Under the pieces are notes generated by a model. The model ran no database searches and was not told the origin of the DNA. It was given only the letters and a program-made list of their open reading frames with translations. From the NCBI GenBank assembly GCA_964550435.1, contig CAZJZI010000001.1:62001-126000 (forward strand): a DNA stretch of 64,000 nucleotides, given 5' to 3'. Made by a program: the position numbers and the translations under genes. Shown here one piece after another: positions 36,827 to 46,044 of this stretch. Numbering within the stretch: position 1 is the stretch's first letter; every line of letters starts with the position of its first letter. Source of the DNA: UBA11400 sp964550435. Its GTDB lineage: Bacteria; Bacteroidota; Rhodothermia; Balneolales; HLUCCA01.

Positions 36827-37995
36827 CTTCATCAAACCATCGTTTCCATTTCATCAGGGATTCGCTGGAATCAAGGAAGCAGAGTGGTCGTTTTCGCGAA
36901 CTAATTCCGGTTCAACACACTGAAAATTCTACGATTCAGGTTAATGGAAACACTTATATCAACCTGAGTTCCAATGACTACCTGGGACTCAGCAGCCACC
37001 CAGAGGTTATATCGTGCTCCAAGTATTATCTCGACAAATTTGGTCCAGGTAGTGGTGCCTCAAGACTTATTACCGGCTCTGGTGATTACCACAAGCAACT
37101 AGAGCAAGATCTCGCCAATTGGCTTGGAACTGAATCTGCTCTACTATTTAACAGTGGGTATCAGTTGAACAGTTCGTTGATTCCAGCCATTGCAGATCGT
37201 GATACGGTTATTTACTCCGACCGGCTCAATCACAACTCATTGGTACGGGGAATCGTTGCCAGCCGGGCAACGATGCGAAGATATAAACACCTTGATTATA
37301 CACATCTTGAGTCTCTCCTTGAAAAAGACACACACAAAACTCGTAAAGTTATAGTATCAGAAAGTGTTTTCAGCATGGATGGAGATATCGCCGATTTAGA
37401 GGTATTGTCGCAGCTGGCAAACACATACAATGCAATACTGGTCGTAGATGAAGCTCATGCTATAGGTATATTAGGTCCGGGTGGTAAGGGGATTGGACAT
37501 ACCTTTGACCGTATAGACATTCGTATTGGTACCTTTGGAAAGGCATTCGGATCATTTGGTGCATATGTTGCTGGTTCAAATGACCTCATTAGTTATTTAA
37601 TAAACTATTGTGGCGGTTTTATTTACACCACCGCATTACCGCCTTCTGTTGTTGGTTCTACTCAATGTGCCTTGGATCTTATTAAGGGGATGGATTCAGA
37701 AAGAAAAACTTTGATACAATTGAGTCAATGGTTCCGGGATGAATTGAATAAAAGTGGGTTTCATACCTTTGGGTCGGCTTCGCACATCGTTCCAGTACAT
37801 GTCGGGGACGAATTCAAGGCACTACATTTGTCTGAATCTTTGAAAGATTATGGGTATTGGGTAAATGCCATTCGCCCGCCTACCGTTGAACCGGGTACAA
37901 GTAGACTCCGATTCACGCTAAACATTCACCACACCAGGGAAGACTTGTCTGGATGTATCGAAATCATCCAAAAAAGTGTATCTTCCGAACCATGA
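36823..37995 (+). CDS. bioF: 8-amino-7-oxononanoate synthase
   Basis: PLP enzyme condensing pimeloyl-ACP with alanine in biotin synthesis. Motifs are NLSSNDYLGLSSHPEV near 47, GSGASRLITGSGDYH near 75, VDEAHAIGILGPGGKGIG near 207 and the PLP lysine in GTFGKAFGSFGAYV. The 390-aa length is normal. It is coupled by ATGA overlaps to DUF4837 upstream and the esterase downstream. KBL or serine palmitoyltransferase are alternative alpha-oxoamine synthases, but the context settles BioF. Confidence 0.94.
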   Translation: MTSSNHRFHFIRDSLESRKQSGRFRELIPVQHTENSTIQVNGNTYINLSSNDYLGLSSHPEVISCSKYYLDKFGPGSGASRLITGSGDYHKQLEQDLANWLGTESALLFNSGYQLNSSLIPAIADRDTVIYSDRLNHNSLVRGIVASRATMRRYKHLDYTHLESLLEKDTHKTRKVIVSESVFSMDGDIADLEVLSQLANTYNAILVVDEAHAIGILGPGGKGIGHTFDRIDIRIGTFGKAFGSFGAYVAGSNDLISYLINYCGGFIYTTALPPSVVGSTQCALDLIKGMDSERKTLIQLSQWFRDELNKSGFHTFGSASHIVPVHVGDEFKALHLSESLKDYGYWVNAIRPPTVEPGTSRLRFTLNIHHTREDLSGCIEIIQKSVSSEP

Positions 37996-38717
37996 CTCGC
38001 CGAAAAGCACCTATTCGTACTGCAGATTTTTACTTTTACCATGGTTGGGCATTCCCTCCAGGGGTTTGGAATAGTGTAATCAATCAGATTAAGCGATCAC
38101 TCCCAGGATCTGCCGGAATCAACCCTGATTTTTACGTCAATAACCGTGGATATTTCAGTGATCCGTCTGCGATTGTCCGAATGAGACAGGGTGACCTACA
38201 AATTGTTGTGGCACATTCGCTTGGATTACATTTTGTGCCGGTCAGTTTACTTCACAAAGCCGATGTATTAATCAGTATTTCGGGATTTCTTGACTTTCAT
38301 GCCGTTCAACCTGACTTATCGAAAAAAGTTGTAGAAAAGATGATAAAACAATTCGATAATCACCCTGGGGATGTGCTCAAAGAGTTTTATGCTAACGTTT
38401 TTGATCCAGAACCGGTAAGTCCAAATTTCCAATTTGAAGACGTTTCCAACATCAGGCTCGCTCGATTGCTCGAAGATTTGACATTTTTGAACACAAACCA
38501 ACTCTCGGAGCGAATATTCCCGGATTCCTGCCAGATTTACCTATTTCACGGATCTCAGGATCGGATAGTACCTGCAGCACACACGCAACAATGGATGATG
38601 GGAATGAACCAAACATCAGGTCGGATTGTTGTGGGTGGTGGACACGCCCTACCGGTGACACACTCCGATGAAATCGTCCAGGGGATAATCAAAGCGATAA
38701 AACGAATTTTAGATTGA
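37992..38717 (+). CDS. BioH-like pimeloyl-ACP methyl ester esterase (putative)
   Basis: A 241-aa alpha/beta hydrolase starting at the ATG overlapping the bioF stop. The likely triad is S76 (VAHSLG), D190 (HGSQDRIVP) and H218 (GGGHALPVTHS). The oxyanion-side motif HGWAFPPGVW is near 18-27. BioH from enterobacteria has the equivalent HGWG, GWSLGG and C-terminal AHAPFISHP. A position between bioF and bioC suggests it removes the methyl group added by BioC. The identity to BioH is low by eye, so the enzyme could be another of the non-homologous gatekeeper esterases. Confidence 0.72.
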   Translation: MTRRKAPIRTADFYFYHGWAFPPGVWNSVINQIKRSLPGSAGINPDFYVNNRGYFSDPSAIVRMRQGDLQIVVAHSLGLHFVPVSLLHKADVLISISGFLDFHAVQPDLSKKVVEKMIKQFDNHPGDVLKEFYANVFDPEPVSPNFQFEDVSNIRLARLLEDLTFLNTNQLSERIFPDSCQIYLFHGSQDRIVPAAHTQQWMMGMNQTSGRIVVGGGHALPVTHSDEIVQGIIKAIKRILD

Positions 38718-38719
38718 TC

Positions 38720-39526
38720 ATGGTTCACATTGGTTCACAAGATGACGAGCTACTAAAAGCAGTTGTAGCCGACTCTTTCGGTCAGCATGCCCGAAACTAC
38801 AACGAGTTTGCCAAAGTACAGCGAACAGCTGCCGAATTTCTGGTTTCAATGATAGATGACCAGCTGAGTGAATTATCCGGGCCATATCTTGAAATTGGTG
38901 CTGGAACGGGTTTTTTGACCCAACCTTTACTCAAACATTTACAATCCGGTGTGTTTTACGTCACAGACCTCTCCGAAGAGATGCTTCATGTATGTCGTGA
39001 GAATCTCGTAGTACCTACTGGTACTGAGATCGTATTTGATATTCGCGATGCAGAACAACCTCTCGATTCGCAAGAATACGGCCTTATTGCCACGGCTATG
39101 ACCGCTCAGTGGTTTGAAGATACAACAGCCACACTCAAACGTTATGCCGAATCACTGAAACCTGGTGGGCTTTTGATTTATTCATATCTGGACGAATCTT
39201 GTTTCCCTGAATGGAAGGCACTTTGCGCTGAATCTGGTGTGCCATTCACCGGGAATCCATTACCAACAAGTGCTCCGTTACAAATTGATACGAACAGATT
39301 TTGTTGGGAAAGTACAACCAATGAATTCTTTTCTGAATCATACGATTCGCCCTCAGAATTTTTTCGGAATCTCAAACGTATTGGTGCCGGAACGCAGAAA
39401 AGAGGCAATAAAAATTCGGTTGGTGCTGTATTGAACCTCAATGAGCATTGGCTCAAGAAGGGCCTGGATTCGTTTAAAATCACCTATGGTATCACATTTG
39501 GTGCAATTCGACGCAAGATAATCTAG
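38720..39526 (+). CDS. bioC: Malonyl-ACP O-methyltransferase
   Basis: SAM-dependent enzyme that methylates malonyl-ACP to begin pimelate-moiety synthesis. The N-terminal VADSFGQHARNYNEFAKVQR is typical of BioC. The SAM motif LEIGAGTGFLTQPL is at about 57-70, and ATAMTAQWFED follows. The ATG lies 2 bases after the upstream stop; a TTG at 38714 would instead overlap it by 4. The 268-aa length is normal. Confidence 0.88.
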   Translation: MVHIGSQDDELLKAVVADSFGQHARNYNEFAKVQRTAAEFLVSMIDDQLSELSGPYLEIGAGTGFLTQPLLKHLQSGVFYVTDLSEEMLHVCRENLVVPTGTEIVFDIRDAEQPLDSQEYGLIATAMTAQWFEDTTATLKRYAESLKPGGLLIYSYLDESCFPEWKALCAESGVPFTGNPLPTSAPLQIDTNRFCWESTTNEFFSESYDSPSEFFRNLKRIGAGTQKRGNKNSVGAVLNLNEHWLKKGLDSFKITYGITFGAIRRKII

Positions 39527-39529
39527 ATA

Positions 39530-40183
39530 ATGAGCACACATGGCTACAAATCAGTATGGGTAACGGGAACAGATACAGATGTTGGTAAATCTGTTGTAGC
39601 CGCCATGTTGGTTACGGCTTTGGAGTCGTCATATTGGAAACCGATTCAAAGTGGCACTCTGACAGGAACAGACATGGAGTTCGTTAAACAGGTTTCCGGC
39701 TTGACAAAAGATCATTTTATACCTGAAGTGTATAAAACCACACAGCCGCTTTCTCCTCATTTGAGTGCTAAAATCGACAATATTACCATCGATCTGGATT
39801 CATTTCATGAACCGGATGCCGCTGTTATCAAAAACAAATACCTAATTATAGAAGGCGCCGGGGGAGTGCTTGTTCCAATCAACGCAGAAAACTACGTGAT
39901 TGATTTAATTAAGCAAATAGCCGCTCCAGTTGTTATTGTTTGTAGATCCACACTTGGGACTATCAATCATTCTTTGACCACGATCGAAGCACTTCGTTCC
40001 AGAGGAATCCCAATCAAAGGATTTATCATGAACGGCCCAAAAAACCTCGAAAATGAACTCGCTGTGAAGGATTACGGTCAAATTGAACACCTTGGAAGTC
40101 TGCCTAAACTAGATAAAGTTGACCGAGCTACACTTCTCAAAATTTGGAAAGAAGAAGGCTTTGAAACTCATTTCAATTCATGA
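39530..40183 (+). CDS. bioD: Dethiobiotin synthetase
   Basis: ATP-dependent ureido-ring closure that makes dethiobiotin. The P-loop GTDTDVGKSVVAA is near 11-23. KPIQSGT binds substrate, and IIEGAGGVLVPIN near 103 is the conserved switch. The 217-aa length is standard. Its stop overlaps bioA by 4 bases. Confidence 0.95.
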   Translation: MSTHGYKSVWVTGTDTDVGKSVVAAMLVTALESSYWKPIQSGTLTGTDMEFVKQVSGLTKDHFIPEVYKTTQPLSPHLSAKIDNITIDLDSFHEPDAAVIKNKYLIIEGAGGVLVPINAENYVIDLIKQIAAPVVIVCRSTLGTINHSLTTIEALRSRGIPIKGFIMNGPKNLENELAVKDYGQIEHLGSLPKLDKVDRATLLKIWKEEGFETHFNS

Positions 40184-41463
40184 GCTCATTCATCTGGAAA
40201 CCATTCACGATTCAAGGTACTAGTCCCGAACCACTTAAAGTTGAATCGGGGTCTGGTCTATATCTAACGCTTGCGGATGGAAGGAAAATTAAGGATTTAA
40301 TCTCAAGTTGGTGGGTCAATGTACATGGTCACGCCCATCCAGCCATTGCCAACGCGATATATGAACAAGCAACGAAGCTGGAACATGTAATATTTGCAGA
40401 CTATACCCACGATCCGGCAGAGAAATTGGCATCAAAATTAATTGGATCAACTTCCGGTCTATTTGGCAAAGTTTTCTTTTCCGACAATGGCTCGACAGCA
40501 GTAGAAGTAGCTCTGAAAATTGCAAAGCAACATTGGCGAAACAAAGGTATTAATACAAGAAATCGCCTTCTTGCATTTGAAGGTGCTTATCATGGTGACA
40601 CATTCGGAGCCATGTCTGCCGGTGAGCGTAGTATATTTAATGAGGCATTTAGTGAATGGATGTTTGAAGTTGATCATTTGGCTTTTCCAGAGACATGGAT
40701 TGATGACACCACTTTACCGGACAAAGAATCCAGGATCCTGAACGAAGTGGAATCAATATTTGGAAGCTCACCTGACACCTATGCTGCAATCATCATTGAA
40801 CCTCTGATTCAGGGAGCAGGTGGAATGCGTATGTGCCGGTCAGATTTTATGCTGAAACTGGTTGAAATCGCTAAAAAATACAGTGTTTTGGTGATTTTTG
40901 ACGAAGTAATGACCGGATTTGGTCGTACGGGCAGTCTATTTGCGTTTCAGAAGGCTGATGTACAACCAGACATGATTTGCTTGTCGAAAGGCCTCACGGG
41001 TGGTTTTATGCCTATGTCTGTAACACTGACGACTAATGAGGTTTTTGAACCATTCAACGCCCCGGATTCACTGAAAACATTTTGGCACGGACATTCTTAT
41101 ACCGCTAATCCACTGGGGTGCGCGGCAGCCCTTGCCTCAATGGACGTATTCGAATCAGGGGAGAGTCGGTATGATGTGATTGGCACTATGTATACTGAGC
41201 TTATAGTTCAATTAGGTCAACTTCAAAACGTTGAAAAGATCCGTCATTGTGGGACTATTCTGGCCTTTGATGTTAAAACCAAGGATCAATCATCTGGATA
41301 TCTGAATTCATTAGGACAGGTTTTTAAAAAGAAAGCCCTTGAGCGTGGAATGCTACTCAGACCGCTCGGGAATGTGGTGTATTTAATGCCACCATACTGT
41401 ATTAAAAAAGCAGAGCTCGATGAGACCTGTCATGATGTAATTGACATTCTCAACGAGCTCTGA
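40180..41463 (+). CDS. bioA: Adenosylmethionine-8-amino-7-oxononanoate aminotransferase
   Basis: Class-III PLP aminotransferase using S-adenosylmethionine as amino donor to make 7,8-diaminopelargonate. It has FIWKPFTIQG at the N-terminus and SSWWVNVHGHAHPAIA near 45, both BioA-specific. GAYHGDTFGAMSAG, VIFDEVMTGFGRTG and the PLP lysine in LSKGLTGGFMPM follow. The 427-aa length is normal. It is the last gene of the biotin operon and is convergent with bioB. Confidence 0.96.
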   Translation: MSSFIWKPFTIQGTSPEPLKVESGSGLYLTLADGRKIKDLISSWWVNVHGHAHPAIANAIYEQATKLEHVIFADYTHDPAEKLASKLIGSTSGLFGKVFFSDNGSTAVEVALKIAKQHWRNKGINTRNRLLAFEGAYHGDTFGAMSAGERSIFNEAFSEWMFEVDHLAFPETWIDDTTLPDKESRILNEVESIFGSSPDTYAAIIIEPLIQGAGGMRMCRSDFMLKLVEIAKKYSVLVIFDEVMTGFGRTGSLFAFQKADVQPDMICLSKGLTGGFMPMSVTLTTNEVFEPFNAPDSLKTFWHGHSYTANPLGCAAALASMDVFESGESRYDVIGTMYTELIVQLGQLQNVEKIRHCGTILAFDVKTKDQSSGYLNSLGQVFKKKALERGMLLRPLGNVVYLMPPYCIKKAELDETCHDVIDILNEL

Positions 41464-41485
41464 GCTTAATTATGACCTGTTAGAT

Positions 41486-42475
41486 TCAGGCTTCAACAGC
41501 CTCTGGTTGTTTCCGGGTCTTGTGCGCAATACGTGGTTTCAGTCCCAGTAACTCAAACATTTGATGATCTTCATCTATCGCATTGTTTGGTGTAGTTAGT
41601 AATTTTTCACCAGCAAATATTGAGTTTGCACCAGCCATAAAACATAAAGCTTGTTCAGTAACAGGCATTTCTACTCGTCCGGCAGACAATCGAACCATAG
41701 CGTCAGGCATCAGAATACGAGCGGTCGCGATCATTCTAACCATTTCCCACACTGAAACGCGTTTTTGATTTTCAAGTGGAGTTCCTTCAACAGCAATAAG
41801 TGCGTTAACAGGAACAGACTCTGGGTGAATGTCGAGAGTTGCAAGGGTATGAAGCATATTGATTCTATCTTCATCCGTTTCACCAAGACCAATAATCCCA
41901 CCAGAGCAAACTGAAATATTCGCTTTCTGGACGTGAGAAATAGTATTCAGTCTGTCATCATACGTTCTTGTAGTGATAATTCGACTATAAAAGTTCTCAC
42001 TGGTGTCCAGATTATGATTGTAGGCTGTTAGTCCAGCTTCTTTGAGTCTTACCGCTTGCTCTGGTGTTAGCATGCCCAATGTCGCACAAACTTCCATTCC
42101 TAGTTCGTTAACCCCACGAACCATATCCAAAACGTGATCAAAATCTTTATTGTCGCGTACTTTCCTCCATGCCGCACCCATGCAGAATCGTGTAGATCCT
42201 GAATCGTGTGCTTTCTTTGCAGCATCCAGAACCTCGTCTACAGGCATCAGGCCTGCTGGGTCAATCTCGGTGTTGTATCTCGCCGATTGCGGACAGTATG
42301 CACAATCTTCGGGACATCCACCCGTCTTGATGGAGAGAAGTGTATTAACCTGAACTTCACCAATAGCCTGGTGTTCTTCATGAACGCGTGACGCCCGGTA
42401 AATGAGCTCTAATAGGGGTGAGTTATAAATATCTGAAACTTCTTCGAGTGTCCAGTCGTGTCGGATAACGGCCAT
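41486..42475 (-). CDS. bioB: Biotin synthase
   Basis: Radical-SAM enzyme inserting sulfur into dethiobiotin. The cluster motif is GGCPEDCAYCPQSARY (C-x3-C-x2-C). The N/D-rich motif around YNHNLDTS and the R-x-SAGR region (MVRLSAGRVEM) follow. The ATG at 42475 gives 329 aa, a usual length. An in-frame start at 42529 would add 18 residues unlike BioB. It is transcribed alone and convergent with bioA, 22 bases away. Confidence 0.95.
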   Translation of the reverse strand: MAVIRHDWTLEEVSDIYNSPLLELIYRASRVHEEHQAIGEVQVNTLLSIKTGGCPEDCAYCPQSARYNTEIDPAGLMPVDEVLDAAKKAHDSGSTRFCMGAAWRKVRDNKDFDHVLDMVRGVNELGMEVCATLGMLTPEQAVRLKEAGLTAYNHNLDTSENFYSRIITTRTYDDRLNTISHVQKANISVCSGGIIGLGETDEDRINMLHTLATLDIHPESVPVNALIAVEGTPLENQKRVSVWEMVRMIATARILMPDAMVRLSAGRVEMPVTEQALCFMAGANSIFAGEKLLTTPNNAIDEDHQMFELLGLKPRIAHKTRKQPEAVEA

Positions 42476-42688
42476 AGTAACAACTATCATTAAATGATTG
42501 GATTGAATGTATGCCGATGAAATTACCACAAAACATCGAAAATCTCAGAAAAAATGTACGTTCATTAACCAATCTGAAAGAAAGTGACTAAAATTGGACT
42601 CAAACGAGTCGATACTGAGTAAAAAACGCTATCTTAATGCAGGCATTATTTGGAGTCAAAACCTTAACCACTGATTCTGTTTTTCAGC

Positions 42689-43396
42689 ATGGATGTACTG
42701 ATATCGGGAAAAACTTCGTTCAAAGTAGAAGTCCCCTATAAACTTATTGAAACCGGCCCTAAGGGTGAAAAACCCCTGATTGTTTATCTCCATGGAAAAG
42801 GTCAGAACATCCCACTTTTCGAACGCCAGGTTAAGGACATGATGAACATCAATGCCTATCATTTATTTATACAAGGTCCGTATGCAGACTTTGAACTCAC
42901 AAGAAATAAAGAAAAGTGGGGTTACTCCTGGTACCTGTACAATGGCAGGCAGGGTTCCTTTGTAAAATCTCTTGAGTATACTGCAGAATTTATTCAGGAA
43001 ATTATCGATCACATAATCAAATTCATTAAGGTATCGCGTCTTTGTGTTGTTGGTTATTCCATGGGTGGATACATGGCAGGGTATTTTGGAACCTCACGCT
43101 GGAAACATACGAATGAGCTAGTGGTCATTAATGGTCGCATCAAAACGGAACTTCTTGGCACAAAATGGCCGAATTTAAAGCACCAGAGGGTTTTGGCCGT
43201 TCACGGACTAAAAGATGAAATCGTAAGTCCGGACTCTCAGAAAGAACATATTCAAAAAATGATAGACAAAGGAATCGATGCAACGTTCCTCGGAGTTAAT
43301 GACGGACATAAGCTTTCAATCACGATGATCAAAAAAACTATCGATTGGTTGAAAAATCAAGGATATACATTAGTAGAAGAATCTGATAAAAAGTAA
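42689..43396 (+). CDS. Alpha/beta hydrolase, predicted esterase
   Basis: A 235-aa cytosolic serine hydrolase. YLHGKGQN is the oxyanion region, the nucleophile elbow is VVGYSMGGYMAGYFG near 123, the acid is in VHGLKDEIVSP and the base in NDGHKLS. It belongs to the phospholipase/carboxylesterase or PHB-depolymerase-like groups. Substrate unknown. It is divergent from bioB; the 213-base gap between them includes a small dyad GACTC/GAGTC (42597-42610) but no clear promoter. Confidence 0.78.
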   Translation: MDVLISGKTSFKVEVPYKLIETGPKGEKPLIVYLHGKGQNIPLFERQVKDMMNINAYHLFIQGPYADFELTRNKEKWGYSWYLYNGRQGSFVKSLEYTAEFIQEIIDHIIKFIKVSRLCVVGYSMGGYMAGYFGTSRWKHTNELVVINGRIKTELLGTKWPNLKHQRVLAVHGLKDEIVSPDSQKEHIQKMIDKGIDATFLGVNDGHKLSITMIKKTIDWLKNQGYTLVEESDKK

Positions 43397-43425
43397 AATT
43401 AATTAAAAAAATCAGATGTTTGTGG

Positions 43426-43454
43426 TTGACTAATTTCATCAAAAAGCATATTTA
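43426..43454 (+). promoter_or_regulatory. Possible promoter of the response-regulator gene
   Basis: TTGACT (43426-43431), 17 bases, then TATTTA (43449-43454). The leader would be about 45 bases. The TAnnTTTG element is incomplete. Confidence 0.4.
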
Positions 43455-43504
43455 CCTTATGCATAACTACGATACCGAACGACACTGAAGAAAATTGAGG
43501 AACC

Positions 43505-44197
43505 ATGCGGATTTTGGTCATTGAGGACGACGATGTAGTCAGAACGTTGATTCAACGCGTGTTGGAGAAGAACGGCTATGAAGTAACATCTGTATCTCAG
43601 GCAATTCAGGGGGAAAAGCTTGCACAAGATGGGTCATATGAATGCATTATCCTTGATCTGGCACTTCCAGATAAGAATGGTTTAGATGTCTGCAATGATC
43701 TGAGGGAGTCTGGAGTTAGCACACCGATTTTGATTCTTTCGGCTCGAAAGAATATCGATACTAAAGTCTCAGGGTTGACAGCCGGTGCGGATGATTATCT
43801 TACTAAGCCATTTGATAACAAAGAGTTAATCGCCAGGATTCAAACAATTACCCGACGAGTCCGTTCTAATCCCGATGCGGTATCAAACGATACGCTGGCT
43901 TGTGGTGAATTGAAGTTACATCTGATAAAACGGGAGTTTACTGTGAAAGGCACTCCTGTATGGTTGACTAATAATGAATTCAACCTAATGGCCTACTTGA
44001 TGAAACATGCGGATAAGGTTGTTGATAAAGAAGAGCTTGCAGATAAAGTATGGGGAATAAAGTTTGACACGCAGACAAACTTTATCAATGTCTATGTGAG
44101 TTATGTTCGCAAGAAAATTAATGAGGTTACGGATAAGGATTACATCCAGACTGTTCGTAAGCGTGGATTTATTTTGAAATCGAATCCAGACGGTTGA
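43505..44197 (+). CDS. OmpR/PhoB-type response regulator
   Basis: DNA-binding response regulator. The receiver domain (1-118) has the acidic pair at 8-9, phosphoacceptor D51, S79 and K101. The C-terminal winged helix (about 130-228) ends DYIQTVRKRGFILK, typical of the trans_reg_C domain. The 230-aa length is normal. No sensor kinase gene is adjacent, so it is an orphan in this window. A bidirectional terminator follows. Confidence 0.92.
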   Translation: MRILVIEDDDVVRTLIQRVLEKNGYEVTSVSQAIQGEKLAQDGSYECIILDLALPDKNGLDVCNDLRESGVSTPILILSARKNIDTKVSGLTAGADDYLTKPFDNKELIARIQTITRRVRSNPDAVSNDTLACGELKLHLIKREFTVKGTPVWLTNNEFNLMAYLMKHADKVVDKEELADKVWGIKFDTQTNFINVYVSYVRKKINEVTDKDYIQTVRKRGFILKSNPDG

Positions 44198-44225
44198 TAA
44201 TCACACCATGTAATCGGCGAAATTG

Positions 44226-44258
44226 AAAGGGAGTCCGGCTAGTGACTCCCTTTTTTTG
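44226..44258. terminator. Bidirectional terminator between response regulator and threonine synthase
   Basis: A 10-bp perfect stem AAAGGGAGTC/GACTCCCTTT (44226-44235, 44244-44253) has an 8-base loop, with T-runs on both strands. It serves two convergent genes. Confidence 0.9.
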
Positions 44259-44260
44259 TT

Positions 44261-45955
44261 TCAAGACTTATTCTTCTTGTAAATGACCGCAAAACCTTTG
44301 ATATAAGCATTGATTGCAGCTTCAACGACGTCAGGCGACGCCGCTTTTACCTGATACTTTTCTGATTGATAACCCAGTGTAAGTGTAGCTACTACAAGTG
44401 CGTTCGTTCCGGGACTCAGTACCTCAAGATTATGGTCTAACAAATCTACTTTCAATATTTTATCAGACTCCTTGCGTATGGCTCCCAAAACCGAGTCAAG
44501 CGGACCAACACCATTCTGAGCTGATTGAACCTCGACGCCATTTACGTTCATGGTAACCAAAGCGTGAACAAATCCATTTTTACGCATGGTAATATCGTAA
44601 TCCATGATCTCGACGGGGTACTCAAGGTCGGCGATATCATTAAACACTAAAGATTGAAGGACTTCCATCTCTTTAGGTGTCAGTGACTTTCCTTTTCTGT
44701 TGATTTTACCCAGATACTCCTGCATGAGTTTCTGTTGCTTCGGATCCATTTTCAGCTGAGCGAGCAAGGTGTCTCGAGATTTTCCGAATGCTTCCTGTTG
44801 TACCTGAAGATATCCCGACGAAATGAAATCCATGACTTGATTCAGGTCATTATCAAGCACAGGTGAGGGAAGTGCATGTTTAACAACAACCGGGGTGTCC
44901 TTCAGTCCGGTCCCCGTCAGAACAAGAATGACTTTTTTGCCTTTGAACTCATCAAGATTATTCTTCAAGGCTGCTAGTGGCAGTGCACAGGACGGTTCGG
45001 TGAAAATACCTTCATCGGCTGACATTTCACGTAGTGCCAGCAGAATTTCCTGCTCTGTAACAGTATAAGCGAGTCCGTTTGAGTCTTCTATTCCTCTGAG
45101 AACCTTATGAAAATCGATTGGGTCCGCAGCAGCGACTGCTGTAGCCATTGTGGTTACATACTCTTTGATCACCTTTTCCTTCTTGAAGATACCCTCGACC
45201 ACGGGTGATGCTTCATTCGGCTGTATGGCGACCAGACGAGGCATATGATCACTTAAACCTCCATCAATAGCTTCCCTGAAACCCTTATGGATAGCCCCAA
45301 AATTGGTACCGCAACCTACTGGAATCAAAACATAGTCAAAAGGTTCGTTCTGCTGCTCAATGACCTCATAGGAAAACGTTTTTTGTCCCTCCTCGCGGAA
45401 AACATAATCACCTGCCAGATAGTAATTTCCTTCTTTAGCGAACTTCTTGCATAACTTCTCGCAAGTTGAGAAATCTCCTTTGATTCGCAGGATACTTGCA
45501 TTAAACATGGTTGCCTGTGCAAGTTTTGCCTCCGAAGTGTTCTCGGGAACAAACACAAAACATGGAATCTTGAAATAGGATGCATACATAGCAACAGAAG
45601 CGGCCATATTTCCGGTGGATGCCAGGCATATCGCATCTACACTTAATTCCATCGCTTTTTGGACTTCTATGTAGCTACCACGATCCTTGAAGCAACCAGA
45701 AGGATTTTGAAGTTCCATTTTTGCCCACATATCGACACCGTATCGCTCACTTAGAATGTCCAATCGTCTCAGTTCCGTAGGCTGATGTTTCAGTGGGTCT
45801 GGAACGATATTCTTAATTGGAAACTGAGGTTCAGGTCTCGATTCCTCGTATTTAACGGTCAGAACTCCACCACATTGAGTACAATAGGTTGAAGTTTCTC
45901 TCTCATCATTCAGATGGTCACATAACAAACAACGAAGCGTATAAGCTGAAGACAT
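44261..45955 (-). CDS. thrC: Threonine synthase fused to a LeuA-type regulatory domain
   Basis: The N-terminal zinc ribbon (C9, C12, C25, C28) and PLP fold are those of threonine synthase. The Schiff-base lysine is K90 in GCFKDRGS, and LASTGNMAASVAMYASY and PVGCGTNFGAIHKGF supply the substrate and phosphate loops. From about 430 to 560 there is an added domain: SAQNGVGPLDSVLGAI, then NLEVLSPGTNALVVATLTLG and SPDVVEAAINAYIKGF. This closely follows the C-terminal allosteric domain of 2-isopropylmalate/citramalate synthases. The protein is 564 aa, against about 350-430 for normal ThrC. It may be feedback-controlled by a branched-chain amino acid (inference). Confidence 0.82.
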   Translation of the reverse strand: MSSAYTLRCLLCDHLNDERETSTYCTQCGGVLTVKYEESRPEPQFPIKNIVPDPLKHQPTELRRLDILSERYGVDMWAKMELQNPSGCFKDRGSYIEVQKAMELSVDAICLASTGNMAASVAMYASYFKIPCFVFVPENTSEAKLAQATMFNASILRIKGDFSTCEKLCKKFAKEGNYYLAGDYVFREEGQKTFSYEVIEQQNEPFDYVLIPVGCGTNFGAIHKGFREAIDGGLSDHMPRLVAIQPNEASPVVEGIFKKEKVIKEYVTTMATAVAAADPIDFHKVLRGIEDSNGLAYTVTEQEILLALREMSADEGIFTEPSCALPLAALKNNLDEFKGKKVILVLTGTGLKDTPVVVKHALPSPVLDNDLNQVMDFISSGYLQVQQEAFGKSRDTLLAQLKMDPKQQKLMQEYLGKINRKGKSLTPKEMEVLQSLVFNDIADLEYPVEIMDYDITMRKNGFVHALVTMNVNGVEVQSAQNGVGPLDSVLGAIRKESDKILKVDLLDHNLEVLSPGTNALVVATLTLGYQSEKYQVKAASPDVVEAAINAYIKGFAVIYKKNKS

Positions 45956-45988
45956 AGGTTTTATCCAATACGATTTATAATTAGTCAG

Positions 45989-46017
45989 GAAAATTAACCA
46001 GGTAGAAAAGCGATCAA
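45989..46017 (-). promoter_or_regulatory. Possible promoter of the threonine synthase gene
   Basis: On the minus strand TTG (46017-46015) is followed after 18 bases by TAATTTTC (45996-45989), one mismatch from TAnnTTTG. The leader would be about 30 bases. Confidence 0.35.
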
Positions 46018-46044
46018 CAATTCAGTCCCGGATGTATCGAACCA

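Noticed and set aside
42476..42529. Longer N-terminus for bioB
   Set aside because: The extra 18 residues do not resemble BioB; the ATG at 42475 gives the usual length.
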